Assembly: GCA_963971225.1 (NCBI GenBank)
Contig: OZ020269.1
Coordinates: 16,315,921-16,379,920 of the forward strand
Reading direction: 5' to 3'
DNA length: 64,000 nucleotides
DNA from: Melieria omissa
Lineage: Eukaryota; Arthropoda; Insecta; Diptera; Ulidiidae
Numbering within the stretch: the stretch's first letter is position 1; each line of letters begins with the position of its first letter. The position numbers were made by a program, and so were the translations under genes. Positions 26,286 to 39,504 of the stretch are shown piece after piece. The notes beneath the pieces were generated by a model. That model did no database searches and was not told the origin of the DNA. It saw nothing but the letters and a program-made list of their open reading frames with translations.

Positions 26286-28879
26286 TCAAATATAGTACAA
26301 CTGTGGTTTTGGTTTTTTTTGTGACTTCAGATTTTTTTAAAAGGATTTTGGACTTTCAAGGACACATCAAAATTATTAAAAAAATTGACCGAAATGTAAA
26401 ATTTCAATATTCATATCAAATAAAAGAGAATAGTCCCAAGAGTTTACAAAAAATGAACTTTTTGGTGCCCAAAGATAAATAGATACTAATAATTACCTCT
26501 TAAAATTTAATCCTCTATTATCCTTAAAAATGTCCAATATTTTGTTTTGCAAAAGATGTTTCTAAGTGCAAATATGTGCACTTTCACCTTTTCGAATTTC
26601 GTCCTTCTAACTTTATTAGCTTAGGATTTGTTTATGTGTTAGTTAAATAGTTAAATATTTTATGTTTGTCGTACCGTGCAATACTTCCTTGTTTCATGGA
26701 GAGAAGTTTTAAATTTGTTGTATCCTAATTGGGGAAAACAAATTCATAATAACTTCAGATTTCAAACAAGGTGACCAATATTTTTAAAATTTTAAAGACT
26801 GCAATATCGAAATAGATAGAAGTTTTGTGAAAGCTGATCTCTCAATGGGTTACATGTTATCTGCTTCTCATAGCTTAAGGAAGTCCATTTATTACAAACC
26901 AACTATCTTATGCTACATGCATTCCCCCTGTGGCTTTCTCTCTCTCTCTCACACTGAGTCCACATATTGTGCTGTGAAAATGTTACAATTTCCAAGTTGA
27001 GCCAGCAAGAAAAGTATCTTTTCTTTGCTGACAACTCAGTACACAGTTGACAGCTGGACAGGCGCTCGTTACCCAACTAAAGATAGCATTGTGGTTCAAA
27101 ATGTTGTACAAACAGTTATGTTTGAGGCAAAAACTAAAAACAACAAACAACAGACCAACAAATAAACCAACATATGACATTTACAATAAGAAAACTCTTT
27201 TCGTTTCCATTTGCGTTGACATTTCTTGCTTGCGTACTTTGAGTTCCCCACAGTGTTGTCTGCAATGCGGAAAATGTAAATAATTCCTACTACCACACAT
27301 ACCTCATTTTCTCAACTGTCAACTGCTGGTGCTGCTGTTGCACCACCACCATTGCTCGGTGGCATTGTTATGCTGCTATCGTGTGCGTTGTCTTTGTGAC
27401 ACGTGGCAAAGGTTGCACGAAAATGTTGAAATGCACACAAGACAACACAGCTTCAGTGCAGTCAATTGAGACTTGAAATTGCTTATTTGTGGCATATTTT
27501 TAGGGGGAGAATAGCGCAATATTTATTGCACTTGCAAATGCTACAAATTTTCTATAATTTAAACATAAAAATTGGTGCGTAAAATATTAAAGAAATTCGC
27601 GCCGAACAAATCAAATCAACAGCAAGTCATTAATTTTTAAATTTGACGCCTGTTGGCATTTTTTCTTTCGTCTTCTTAGCGTTGCGCGTCATGACACCGA
27701 CACCGTCGTCGACATGGACAACGCCGTTGCGGCATTCTGAATCATTATTGGGAAGCGTTTAGAAATGCGTGCGCGTGTCAACCGCATCCATCAAGTTGGC
27801 TGGCTCGCTGGCAGCCAGGCAAATTGACAGCTTGTCGACGTGGCACAGTTGGAGATCGCTTATTGAAGGTGTGAGTGCAGCAGCTGGAGCCGGGGTTGCC
27901 CTCGTCGATACGAGTGCGTTGTGTGGGGTTTGCTTTGCTTTGCTTTAGTTGGTGGTTGGTGGCGGCCGGCACGGTCAGGCGGCATGCTTTAACCGTCAGT
28001 TGTCCGCAAATGTCAACCCCATGCAGCGCTTTGCTATCCAATTATTCAAATTATAATTTGAAAAATTTTGCATAATTTTTCATAGCATAAGAATGTTCAA
28101 TTGGAAGTTTTGGGTAATGAGATATGAAAAACAATGGACGGAGTAGACACATTTTTTAAATATCAAACATTTATGTGTTATTGGTTTTTCACGTTGATGA
28201 GTGTTGAAGTGCATTTTTTCGATTGAAGGGAAAATGTGTCTAGAAGACATGAAGATAATAACTTGAAAATTCACTATAACGCAGCTTGTTCTTTTTACTA
28301 ATTAATTTTGGAGATACAGATAATGTAGTGGACATGTTTCAAATGAACTGCAAGAGGTTTTTCTAAACAATGTTTTTAACAAAAAATTAAGAATTGAATG
28401 CTAAGTTTTAACTTACAGCAGAAAAACTTAAACACATTTTCAGTTTTGGCTCAATTCAGGCGTTCAAATTTATTTCTGAGATTTGATGTATTCAGAGGCC
28501 TATAGTAGAATTTTATGGCGAACATTTTTGTGGTACATTTTGTCCTTAAAAAGTCCTGTTTTACAGGACATTTTTGGCATTTTAGAAAATAAGGGTCAAA
28601 TTGACCCATACACATAGGAGCTACAGGGTTAAAATGTTCCATAAAAATGTTCTTCGTAGAATTTTACATCAAATTGCTGAACACATCATATGCCTAAAAT
28701 GTGAGACTACATGGTTTCCGTATGCTGATTCACCATAAGAATGAGCAAAAAGGGGAAAACTTTGACTCCCCCTAAAAAAAATTCAGACGTGAACTTTCAG
28801 AACGCCGATACACGTATATTTTTTTTTTGGCGCCCTCTACCAGAATCCGTTGTCAGACACTTAATTAAACAAAAATCTG
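26286..28879. other. non-coding, no gene seen
   Basis: There is a short CT run near 26,935-26,950. 27,650-28,040 is less AT-rich, with overlapping ORFs on both strands but no domain. Near 28,615 the sequence ctacagggTTAA looks like one end of a TTAA-type element, but no partner end was found. Confidence 0.4.
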
Positions 28880-29290
28880 ATTTTGTTGTGCAGTGTAGTT
28901 GAGTACTAAAAGTTTAGTTAAAAGAAAACCACCTTCACTCCAAACGCATCAAAGTTATAGCCACGTTAAATATTTAGCACCTCAAAATATAGTAAAAATA
29001 AATAATTGAGTATCAAAAGTTAAACAGAAGAAATAAAAATTTAACTGAAAGTCCATCAGACCCATCAAAATTATAGCCACATTATTTAGTACCTAAAAGG
29101 ATCTAGTAATGGAGTACTGAAAGAAAAAAGGTTACTGAAAGTCCACCCACCTTATCAAAGTAATAGCCGCATTAAATATTTAGTATGTACATGAAAATAA
29201 AAGCTACTCATTAAGTACCAAAAGTTTATCTTAATGAAAAGGTCCACCAAACCCATCAAAGTTATTGCCACACCTAATAAGTAAAATTTT
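28880..29290. repeat. degenerate tandem repeat, about 90-116-bp unit, four copies
   Basis: The anchor (a/c)catcaaagttatagccac lies near 28,947, 29,063, 29,153 and 29,253. Each is followed by a tta(aata)tttagtac(c)-like block and then a gagtac(t/c)(a/g)aaa-like block. Copies differ by small indels. Confidence 0.65.
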
Positions 29291-30363
29291 TAAATTTTTA
29301 TTTCCTGCTGTTCCAATTCTCCATTCTTTTATGCTTTCTTTAATTTTTTTAGCGAACATTTTTTACACGCACTTTTAGGCGCACGACACGATTTTAATCT
29401 CATTTGAGCTGTTGCTGCGACACATGTGCCGCTGACATGACTTGCCCAAAAAAAAAATTGCACCAAAACAACAACAACAACAATAAAAAATTCATCGAAA
29501 AACTGACACAGCATAGCAAATTTAATAAAAGGTACCAACGTTGTTGAGTTGAGCGAACACATTCAACTTGCATCAAATTGGAGCGAACCAAAACGGAGGG
29601 ACCACAGCCGCTTGCAAACCCTACCCAACGTTATTCGTATTTTGCGAAACGAAAATTTAATGACTTATGCCAATGTTCTCCTTTTTCGTAAAAAGCTTGC
29701 AATTTCAATTTAAAAAAAACAAAAAAAAAACATTCTTTGAAGTTCAGCAGTTGGCCAAAGCAGCCGCCTGTAGGGCACCACTTATTTCACCCTATCAAAT
29801 GCAATTTGCTACTTTTGATTTTGATAAATTTATTTTTGCGCAAAACTGAGCGGGAAAATATGATTTATTTTTCGCAGCCCAAAACTGACAGCTGTTGCGC
29901 TGCAAAGCGTTTTTGGTTAATGCGTGTTGCAGGGGATGTCTGCCTGCGAGTGTGTGTGCGTGTGTGTGTGTATGGACTTGAAAGCATATTCAACGCATTG
30001 GTGGCGCAAAAGGTTGCAGCATTTTTAAAGAATATTGTATAATTTTTTTCGTAGCTAACATATGACGTTTGACACGTGTTTTGGGGCGGGTTTAGACTTT
30101 TTAATGGCGCAAGTTGGGGTTATGTTTTTTTTATTATGTCTGGCGTTAGGACAATAAATTTTAACAGCAGACTAGATGTCGCTTAATTTTTAGTAATATT
30201 TTAAGTTAAAAGATTGTGGTTATGATTATAAAAAAGGTTTAGGTTCGAAGAAGGTTCAGGCAGTATGGGTAAGGTTTTCTGAACACTTGAATGTTGGGTC
30301 ATTCCAAAGTTCTTCAAATGCTCATAAGGACTATTGAAAGATAGTTGGAAAAACAAAGTGAAC
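29291..30363. other. non-coding, no gene seen
   Basis: A (GT)n run lies near 29,948-29,971. Minus-strand ORFs at 29,329-29,591 come from CAACAACAA-type sequence and have no domain; the plus-strand ORF at 29,737-30,042 likewise. Confidence 0.4.
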
Positions 30364-30900
30364 TTCACTGAGAGTGTCCATTACTGATAGGTAGGAGAAG
30401 TTGATATCAGAAAGTTGGTGTCTTCACTGAGACTGTCCATTACTGGTAGGTAGGAGGAGTTGATATCAGAGGGTTAGTGTGTTCACTGAGACTGTCCATT
30501 ACTATTAGGTAGGAGGATTTGATATAAAACGGTTGCTGTCTTCACTGGGAGTGTCCTTTACTGATAGGAGAAGTTGATATCAGATGGTTGGTGTCCTCAC
30601 TGAGACTGTCCATTACTATTAGTTAGGAGAAGTTGATATCAAAGGGGTGGGGGCTTCACTGAGAGTGTCCATTACTGATAGGTAGGAGGAGTTGATATCA
30701 GAGGGTTGGTGTCTTCACTGAGAGTGTCCATTACTGATAGGTAGGAGGAGTTGATATCAAAGGGTTGGTGTCTTCACTGAGAATGTCCGTTACTGATAGG
30801 AGGAGTTGATATCAAAGGGTTGGTGTCTTCACTGAAAGTGTCCATTACTATTAGGTAGGAGGATTTGATATAAAAGGGTTGCTGTCTTCACTGAGAGTGT
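30364..30900. repeat. minisatellite, 55-59-bp unit, nine copies plus a partial
   Basis: Units start ttcactgagagtgtccatta, continue ctgataggtaggaggagttg and end atatcagagggttggtgtc. Most are 59 bases; two or more lack the four bases ggta and are 55. Variants agree in pairs (for example ttactattaggtaggaggatttgatataaaa occurs in two separate units), which suggests expansion of multi-unit blocks. There is no coding frame. Confidence 0.9.
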
Positions 30901-32560
30901 AAGAAGAGAATCTTTTCATTCTGGCAATGAAATTATCTTTGAAATACAGAAACATTTTCAGGGGTTGTTAAGCAAATATATATAGTTAAAAGATTGTTTT
31001 AATAAATCTTAAAGGATAGTTTGAAGGACGAAATTAAAGATTTAGATAGTTAACAGGTTTTTGAAGGATTATTGAAAGACAGTTTGAAAGATGTTCAGAG
31101 GTTGTTTAGCAAATAAAGCTGAACGATTTGTTATTAATTCTAAAAGGATTGTTTAAAGGACGAAATTAAAGATTTTGTCTACTATTCTGACACAGATAGA
31201 AAGATTATTGAAAGACAGTTTTAAAGATTTCAAGGGTAGTTTAGCTAAGATAGTTTAACGATTTTTTTAAGAATTCTACTCTGGCAGAGATAGTTGAAAG
31301 ACTAGTAAAATGTTTTCTCTGATATTCTGATTCAGTAAGTTAAAAGATTGCTGAAAGTTTATTATTGAAAGATAGTTTGAAAGATTTTTAAGGGTGGTTT
31401 ATCAAAGATAGTTGAATGTTTTTTGATGATTCCTTAGAAGATAGTTTGAAGGACGAAATGACTATTCTGACAAAGATAGTTAACAGATTTTTGAAGGATT
31501 ATTGAAAGACAGTTTGAAATATTTTCAAGAGTTGTGTAGGAAAGATATTTGAAAGGTTTTTGAAGGATTATTAAGGGATAGTTTGAAGGACGAAATGAAA
31601 GATTTTGTCTGCTATTCTGATACAGTTAGATAAAATTTTTCTGAAGGATTCTTAAAAGAAGGTTTGAAAGACAAGATACCATAAATGATTTTTACGGCTA
31701 TTCGGAAAAAGATAATAAATAATAATTATTTAATAGTATTGAATAGTTATTGAAAGACAAATGAAAATATTTTCAAGGGTAGTTTGGCAAACGATTTTTG
31801 AAGAATTTTTAAGAGATAGTTTAAACTTCAAGATAAAATATTTTCAGAACATTTCTGGCAAAAGTAGTTACAAGATTTTTAAATTACTATTGAAAGTGAA
31901 TTTGAAAGACAGAATGTAAGATATTCACGACTATTCTGGCAAAGATAATTGAGAGATTTTTGAATGATTACTGAAAGACAGTTTGAAAGATATTCAAGGG
32001 TAGTGTAGGAAAGATAGTTGAAGGGTTGTTGAAGGATTCTTAAAGGATAGTTTCAACAACGAAATGAAAGATTTTGCCTGCTATTCTGGCACAGACTTCA
32101 ACTATCTTAATTAATCAAAATAATTAGTTAATTACGATTTTTCTCAATAATTATTGAAAGACAGTCGTTATTATTGAAAGACAATATGGACGATTTTCCT
32201 TACTATTCTGACAAAGATAGTTGAATGATTAGGCAATGGTTATTGAAAGACAATTTAAAGGAATTTCAAGGGTATTTTGGTAAAGAGTAAAAAGTTCAAG
32301 GATTTTTTTTCAAAGATCTATTCTGGCAAAGATATGCTGTTCAAAGATATTTAAATGATAACTGAAATAGCGTTTGAACGACGAAGATTATCGCGACTAT
32401 TCTGGCAGCAATAGTTGAAAGTTTTTGAAATTATTATTTAATGATATTTTGAACTACTGGATGAGCGATTTTAACTATTCCAACCAATAATGGTTTCAAT
32501 GGACAAATTTTTCACGAAAGATTGTTTTGCTTTATAAGATTTTAGAGTTCAAAAAAAGTT
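30901..32560. repeat. degenerate array built of gatagttgaaaga / attgaaagacagtttgaaaga words
   Basis: Over about 1.6 kb the same phrases come back in the same order: (ga)tagttgaaagatttttgaaggatt, attgaaagacagtttgaaagat, tttcaagggtagtttagcaaag, then (g)aaggacgaaatgaaagattttg and ctattctggcaaaga. The unit seems to be about 120-160 bases and is heavily diverged. It starts directly after the 30.4 kb minisatellite. Confidence 0.65.
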
Positions 32561-34249
32561 GCCAGAATAGCTCTGTTAATTTTCACAATTTTTTTAATGA
32601 AATATTTAGCTTAAGCGCAGATATGAAAGTGCTAAGGAACCTTTTCCTTGTTGTTGCAAAAACTGTACCCAAATAAAAAACTTATAACCTCTTGTCGAAG
32701 ACCAAATCCAACTAAGAATCGTTAAAGTTATTTTGATTGCGCGCATAAATCCACTTTTCGTGCTATGAATAGAGAAACCTTGGCAAAGCAGCAATCCAAT
32801 ACTGACTTTTGTACATATACACCGACAGCTGCTGACACTGGGCGCACTTTCATTTACATTCAACTCGCCTGTTTCGCAGGGCGCACCGAGTTGCGTCACG
32901 TTGTGCGCGCACTTACATAAAACGTTATCCGCGGGTATTTACACTAACACTAATGAAATGTTTAACAAGCACTTAAATGTTTGCAAATCCCAATGACCCA
33001 TAATATTAGCATAAAGTCATCAACTGAAAAGCGAGCGCGAGCGAGGTAAGCAGTAACGGTTTGTTGGCCACTTTTGGCTGCTTCCTAGTTGCACGCTATG
33101 GGATACTGCTCCCGCCAAACCCCTTTCTCGAACTATGCGCAGCCCTCAGTTCGGGAGCGAGTGTCTCGAGCCGATGCCAATGTCGAGTTGCACCAACGTT
33201 TACGTTCAGTTGAGGTGTGCGGCATTTACTGATTGCTGTGCGCACTACACCTCCACACTCTTTCCCCCTCTTACTTGCGCGCTGTTCTACTTTGGCAGCT
33301 TAGCGAAACTATTGTATGAGCAACTAAGAAAACGCGGTATTAGCAGTGTCACTTGTTGTTGCTGTTGTACGCTTACAAGTTGCCAGCTGTACAGGTTAAA
33401 GGATTAACGACATTGTGTGTCGCACAGCCGCGTTTTATGCACTGCTCCCCTCCCTAACCGCCTCCCATCTCCCAGCAGCTGCTTTGTTGTCAATACTTAA
33501 GCTGCGCATAGCCCAATGCCGTTTGCCCTAATGTTCCCAATGTTGTCGATGTTGTTGTAGCTTTAAAACTGCTCAAACTTAAAGTGTATTTGATTATAAT
33601 GCTTCTCGTGTCATGGAATAGAATACAATTTAATATCACAGCCATTTCGATGCAGGTTGCATTCGCTTCTACCCCCTGCCCCCACCCCCCTAAAAGCTGT
33701 TTACTTAACTAAATAGTTTAAGTTTTTCAACTTGTGCGTTTTATATGCTCGTTTCGTTTTCGTAGTTTGGCACTTTTTAGTGCCAAAGTTTCAACTCGTT
33801 TGGTCTATTGTGGAAAATTTTATAAATTACATTAAAATTCCTCGCCATGCAATAATTCATTATGCAAGTTTATTTATTTGTTTGTTTGCTTGTGCGTGCG
33901 TGCGTGCGTAAGTGTGCGTGTGTGTGTGTGTGATTGCGTGTGCCTGTGTATCCATTTGGTTGCTTGTCAGTTGTGTCTTTTGAAAACTGCAAAGTGTGCC
34001 CGCAAGCAATTATTTTATTTCATTTTATTCTGTGCCATTTCACTTAATGAAAGCCCACAGAATTTAAATGCTCTCGTTTCAGTGCTGTCTGCGGGTTGAT
34101 TGAGAAGCAGCTTTTCGCATAGCTGTGATTGGTTTGAGAAGTATTTAAATTTAAAGATATAAATCCTTTTATATTTTAAGACTTAAATGCTGTAATTTAA
34201 AGAGCAGCGGAAATGAGAGCCAATGTCAATGTAGTTGAGCTGGTTTCTA
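32561..34249. other. non-coding, no gene seen
   Basis: 32,800-33,520 is less AT-rich, with one plus-strand frame of 90 codons (33,135-33,407) and no domain. A candidate splice donor gagcgaggtaagc lies at about 33,037-33,049 but is not tied to a supported frame. A (GT)n/(GC) run lies near 33,890-33,931. Confidence 0.4.
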
Positions 34250-34789
34250 TTAAGGGGTCATTCTCATGCGCGGACAGGAAAAATGGACATTCTTCAGAAA
34301 TTATTTCCTTTGTGAATACGAGGAATTATCAAAAAAAGATATTCCACTTTAATTTATTCATTATTATGGTACAAAAATAAAATTTAAAAAAAAATTTTAT
34401 TTAATTTTTTCAAACACTTTTTTTCGATTAAAGACACGGCTTCTGCCGCGTCATGGTCAGCTGGCGGGGATTGTTTTGAGTCACAGGATTATCTGAAACA
34501 TAAATTTCAAAGAAATTCTTAATCAGTATGAACGTACCTCTCGCCCGTAGTAAATTTGAATTTTTTTGAATTTTTTCATAAGAATCTCACAAAATTGCAG
34601 GCATTGGAAGTTAGAACAGTAAAAAATGGTTGTTTTTGAAGATTTTATCAATTAAAAAAAATATGAAATTTTTAACATATCGGAGTAAATTTACTAGGGG
34701 CGATAGCTAACAGTATTAAGAACGACGTGACAAAATCGCAGAGAGATCGGATGAATGGTTTTTTTTTTAATCATCCCCGCCCTTTAAAA

Positions 34790-35026
34790 TGGCTAAATGA
34801 GTGCTGTCTCTAATGATCTGTCTTTCCCACCGCTAATCCCTTCCTTTCCTTTCCCTTTGTACTCATGTTTCCCCCTATTTTCTGCTCCCCGGCTTCGGCC
34901 GTTTGTCTCGTTCAATGTTTCATGTATTCTTTGTATCACATTCGTTATTCGACATCAGACGAATAAACACCCCAACACCCGAAAATAACCCGCGTTTTCT
35001 TTCCTACCGCTCCGCCGACGTAAACA
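34790..35026 (+). repeat. left LTR of the short LTR element
   Basis: 237 bases, TG...CA ends. It is followed immediately by the tRNA primer-site-like TGGTCCTTCGAGCC. A polyadenylation-type cgaataaac is present near 34,960. Confidence 0.85.
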
Positions 35027-36101
35027 TGGTCCTTCGAGCCAACCGCGAACTCGCGACGCGGAAACACAAACACTAACATAAAAATAAATAAAACAATTTA
35101 AAATACAAAATATTCAACAATTATAAAGTGACACAAAAACTAAAAACATAGTGAAAAACAGTGACAAAAAACCAAATACGAAGAGTGACAACGAAACAAA
35201 CAGGGAAACAATCCAAAAAGTGCGATTACAATATTAAAACAGTGCACAAATATACAAATCACAAAAAAAAAGAACTAAACATTGAACAGTGCAGTGCACA
35301 CAAAAGAACGGCAGCACATACCAACAACAAACTTACAGCAGAGAACAGCACCAGATGGCTTTCGCCTCTAATGAGGTCCCCCAAAAGGGTTCGACAACAA
35401 AGGCCCACATTCACAGCAACTGACGGAAATTGCATTCCCTCGCAGTTCTTCATTGCACCAACTCCAACCCGGGTCCAAAAAGAGGACAGTCGCCACTCCA
35501 GTGCGACATGCTCCAAGAGCTGCAAATCCCGCAGACGTCGGACTGATCGGGTATAAACTCCAAGATCTACAAGATCTCACTCTCAGGTGGACCGGCTCCA
35601 GCAATGCCCATGCTCACACAGTTCCAACTCCGGATCAAAGAGCCGGCCACCACCCTCTCGAAGAGCAAACCGACATTCTCGTTCGGTTCTCCTGCTTCTC
35701 TCGAGCCCTACGTGTAGCCAATTATCCCGAGCGGAATTGGCTTATTTTATAAACAGCCTTCGAACCCTCTCGAAATTGTTTTCACTTCCCCTTAAGACAT
35801 GGCAATTCAGCCAATTTATATATGTATTTTCTCATATTCCCTCGGCTATAGCTTCCGCACACTCTGCAGCTTAGCCACGATTACCCATTCCCACGATGTC
35901 AGCCTTAATACTTTCATTTCCAATTAACTGACATCTCATCTATTTGCAGATCGGTGACTATGCCCCAACCGCTGCAGCAGCACTCCCTCGAGGACGAGGC
36001 ATCGATGGATGGCACACCCGCACCCGCAAAGCTGCACCACGGAGTCCTCGCCCGTCTGGCCCGCGGCATCCATTGATTGCAATATGCAATGGCGGCCGCG
36101 A

Positions 36102-36338
36102 TGGCTAAATGAGTGCTGTCTCTAATGATCTGTCTTTCCCACCGCTAATCCCTTCCTTTTCTTTCCCTTTGTACTCATGTTTCCCCCTATTTTCTGCTCC
36201 CCGGCTTCGGCCGTTTGTCTCGTTCAATGTTTCATGTATTCTTTGTATCACATTCGTTATTCGACATCAGACGAATAAACACCCCAACACCCGAAAATAA
36301 CCCGCGTTTTCTTTCCTACCGCTCCGCCGACGTAAACA
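36102..36338 (+). repeat. right LTR of the short LTR element
   Basis: 237 bases, the same as the left copy except for about one base (ccttttctttcc instead of cctttcctttcc). It is preceded by atggcggccgcga, a possible but impure polypurine tract. Confidence 0.85.
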
Positions 36339-36541
36339 AAAGGCGTTCCGAGAAAAACACGTTTAAACTTTTGACTAACCGCTAGAATCATTGACCGCTC
36401 GTTATATAAATGTCTGTAGAAGCCGAAATACTTGAAATTTTCCAATAAAATTTTGACAGCACCTTCTTCAAGGATGATACATTCCAAATATGTTAAAAAA
36501 AATAGATTTTTACAAAATTTCATATGAGAATGACCCCTTAA

Positions 36542-36881
36542 GTTAAACTATTTTAAGGTAAATCTTTATTTCTTTTACACAATTTAATGCCTTTTAATCA
36601 TTCGTCGTTAGATTTAGATTTTGAAAATAATGAAAAAATCAAAATTTTACTATCGGCTTTTTAGATACTCATTTCAAATTTCCAAGTTTATAGAATTAAC
36701 TCGAAACAATATTCAAAAAATCACTAAATCAAACTTGAATTACTCACGCTTTAGATTTGCATTTTGACATGCTGAGCTTACAGAATCAACTTGATACAAT
36801 ATTTTTTTGAATACCACAAGTGTCTGCATCTGTGTACGAATCTGTCTGGTGGCATTTATGAATTTATGGATGATTCAATGT
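36542..36881. other. non-coding, no gene seen
   Basis: AT-rich spacer between two mobile elements. Nothing further could be supported. Confidence 0.4.
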
Positions 36882-36889
36882 ATCCTTAT

Positions 36890-38025
36890 TAGGGATCGCA
36901 ATTTTTTGCCATTTTGCGATCCCGGGATCAAATCCCGGGATCCCGGGATTTAATCCCGGGATTCATATAACAAATTTTTTAATAAAACAATTTTCCCGAA
37001 TTGCATAAATACTTGTTTATAATATATTTATCATAAAAATGGACACATTTTAATCACATTTGGGTAGTTTCAAGATTTTTTATCTTGAATTTAATCACAT
37101 TTTGTTTAACCCTTCAATTCCCATGTCCAAAATAGTGAAAAAGAAAATTTTCTTTTTAAATAAAAGAGCTTAGATACGTTTTAATAAGACAAAAAAATAC
37201 ATAAAAAATGTTTAAACTACCCTCATTTTTATATTGAAAGAAACCACACAAACTCGCACTGCTTTAATTACGCGTGAAACAAATGAATAAATTTTACAAA
37301 TGACGTATCGCTAGTGTTGGTAGGAAAATTAAATAAACAAGTACTACTAATTGACTTTGCTATACAAGTGTTAGAATTTTAAAATAAAAACCTATTTGGT
37401 AGGAAAACAAATATTAAGCATCTGTCACCTACAGGTGACACTGTGAATTGAAGAGTTAACTTAAAAGTTTTTCATTTGACATTTAACTTCAGTTTCATAG
37501 CATTATGTTTTATCCAAAAATGACACTTAAACATAACTTATTACTTTGCAACCGATGTATCATAAAGTGCATATATATGCATATTTGATAAAAAAATAAA
37601 ATAGTTAATTTGTTTGTGCTTTTAGTTTTACTTCGATTATTTCGATAAAAAAGTTAAGCGTTTTGATTAACTAAAAACTGAGATCTTAAAAATACAAAGG
37701 CATTAAGTGTTTTGTCCTCTAATCTAGTGCGAAATTTATTGCAAATAAACCCTGCTGAAGAGAAACATCTTTAAGAGTCAACACTTGTTGGTTGAATGCT
37801 TAGTAAATAATTATAAGCCTTTTCCAAAAGACGCCCTCTATCCCCTCCCACCACCCTAAGAAAAGCAATTGGGTTTTTGTGTTTTTAAATTTATTTCATT
37901 TGAACTTTGAAGCATCTTTTGCAATCCCGAAAATCCCGGGATTAAAGGATTTGAATCCCGGGATTTTCGGGACTGGAAAATGTCCGGGATCCCGGGGTCC
38001 CGGGATCCCGGGATTGCGATGCCTA
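36890..38025. mobile_element. hAT-type element, 1,136 bp, 8-bp target duplication, no transposase
   Basis: The left end TAGGGATCGCAAT pairs with the right end ATTGCGATGCCTA (reverse complement TAGGCATCGCAAT, 12 of 13). The flanking 8 bases ATCCTTAT are identical at 36882-36889 and 38026-38033. Close to each end are dense copies of atcccgggat, about three on the left (36,910-36,962) and about five, some imperfect, on the right (37,925-38,016). Such clusters are expected for subterminal transposase-binding sites. There is no long ORF, so it is non-autonomous. It also contains a smaller TTAA-flanked element at 37,110. Confidence 0.9.
37110..37455. mobile_element. TTAA-flanked MITE nested inside the hAT element
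   Basis: The left end is CCCTTCAATTCCCATG after TTAA at 37106-37109. The right end is CACTGTGAATTGAAGAG before TTAA at 37456-37459. The termini pair as inverted repeats (CCCTTCAATTCcCA / CTCTTCAATTCACA). The TTAA duplication is exact, and the CCCTT start fits the piggyBac superfamily. It is about 346 bases and non-coding. Confidence 0.7.
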
Positions 38026-38052
38026 ATCCTTATATATCTTCAAATGTAAACC

Positions 38053-38211
38053 TAGTGCCGCACGCAGGATTTCATTTGGAAGTGGGTTTTGTATAAAACT
38101 TTTTTGGGCCTAATACCATTTGAAATCATATTTTTCACCCACTTTTTGAGTAATAATAATATGATATTTTGATCGGTTTGAACCCCAAAATCCCCCTTGC
38201 ATGCGCCACTG
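38053..38211. mobile_element. degraded inverted-repeat element (MITE-like)
   Basis: The left end is tagtgccgcacgcaggat and the right end is cccccttgcatgcgccactg, whose reverse complement is cagtggcgcatgcaaggggg. The pairing is imperfect. The right end resembles the C-A-G-T-G-G-C-G ends of the 6.76 kb MITE. No clear target duplication remains. Confidence 0.4.
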
Positions 38212-38735
38212 CACCATTACTACGAGCTGGGTATTTAAATACCCATTAAAATCTATTTTAAATTGTAGTAAAATATGGGCAATTTTATTATCTGTAAGTT
38301 GAGATAAAATCCTGCTGAATTTCCTGCTGAAAAAATAAACCTCCACTAAAATGGGATTTTTTTTTCAATTCGGACAAAACATGTGTTAAAGTAGCAATTG
38401 GAAAAATACTCTAAATTAAAAATTAATCGACAGGTATTTTTCAATTTTTCGAAAATCAAAATCAAACGGGGACTTCAATTTGATTAAGGTTCGTATACGG
38501 TAAGACTATGGAAAAAACATGAACAAGCTGACTCCAAATTGCTAAAAACACTTAAAATAAAAAAAATTAGACAAGTGATCTTAATTTTTTTTTCAAACTC
38601 GAAAACTAACGGGTTAAACAAAGTGATACAAGTTTCTATGAGGAAACATGATTTAAAAGGTTTTTTTGACTTCAAAGAACGTCAACAATGGGTTAACAGT
38701 TTAAATGGAGAAACTTTGCAAAAAACATGATTTAA
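38212..38735. other. non-coding, no gene seen
   Basis: AT-rich. The 63-codon ORFs on both strands near 38,484-38,730 mirror each other and have no domain. Confidence 0.4.
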
Positions 38736-39238
38736 CCCTTTCGCTACAGGTTTTTACTAGAGAAAGTTAAAATTTCAAATTTTACGTTTTCGGCTTCTAT
38801 GCGGTTTTATTAGCAACATTCTATAAGAAATTTTTAATTTTTATACTCGGACCCTGTATTTTAGAGTGTTTTTCTATGATAGCAACCACATCGTTGTGGC
38901 TGTAATAATAACTTAATTACGCATAACGAAAAATTAAATATTTCTTCAATTACTTCAGTTAAATTATAAAAAAAGTATCTAAATTGAAGGAAAACGTCAA
39001 ATTAAAAAGTTATCTAAAGTTTTCTGCTTCTTCTTTCTTTACTATGTCAAGATATACCATTAAAAAAACGTGTACACTTCTCTTCTTTAAGCTTTAATAT
39101 TCAGTTTGTAAATTTCGTATTTTCTCTAAAACTTCAAACTATTCTAAGGACCAAAAAAATATGTATTTTTGAAACTACAGAGGGTTCAGACGTCCACAAA
39201 GTAGCATGTTGCCATATGGCAACAAAATAGCGAAAGGG
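38736..39238. mobile_element. TTAA-flanked MITE, piggyBac-like
   Basis: The left end is CCCTTTCGCTACAGG after TTAA at 38732-38735. The right end is TAGCGAAAGGG, followed by TTGA, one base away from TTAA. The CCCTTTCG ends match those of the 9,939 element, which suggests one family. About 500 bases, no coding frame. Confidence 0.6.
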
Positions 39239-39504
39239 TTGACTTCAAATGAGATAAAATTAGACAATTTTTTTAATAAAAGTTTTAAAAATGGTTAAAA
39301 GAAACTCAATTTATTGGGCCCATTGACTTCAAACATACGTGCAAAGCCGCGGGACCCTCAAAATATTTGTTTATGTATAATAATAGCTCGGTTTTTTTAT
39401 TGTAAGAACTGAGAAAACCGGGTGAGTGGATCAAACAGGATTTTGTTTTTACAACCGAAAGTCTTTGTGATAGTGATGTGTTGTAATTGTTGCAAACAAA
39501 AACT

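Larger units (their letters stand above)
34790..36338 (+). mobile_element. short non-autonomous LTR retrotransposon (TRIM/LARD-like, BEL/Pao-like primer site)
   Basis: Two 237-bp direct repeats (34790-35026 and 36102-36338) flank about 1,075 bases. The first begins TGGCTAAATGAGTGC and ends CGACGTAAACA. Directly after the left repeat is TGGTCCTTCGAGCC, a primer-binding site of the kind I associate with BEL/Pao elements. The internal region has no gag or pol domain; its longest frame (35161-35556, 131 codons) is Lys/Thr-rich and unrecognised. The two repeats differ at about one position, so it inserted recently. A run of A on both sides (AAAA / AAAG) leaves the exact target duplication ambiguous. 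It sits inside the TTAA-flanked element. Confidence 0.85.
34254..36537. mobile_element. TTAA-flanked inverted-repeat element interrupted by an LTR element
   Basis: The left end is GGGGTCATTCTCATG after TTAA at 34250-34253. The right end is CATATGAGAATGACCCC before TTAA at 36538-36541. Without the inserted LTR element the unit would be about 735 bases. TTAA target duplications are typical of the piggyBac superfamily, but no transposase is visible, so the class is inferred only from the TTAA duplication and the inverted ends. It must be older than the LTR insertion at 34,790. Confidence 0.7.
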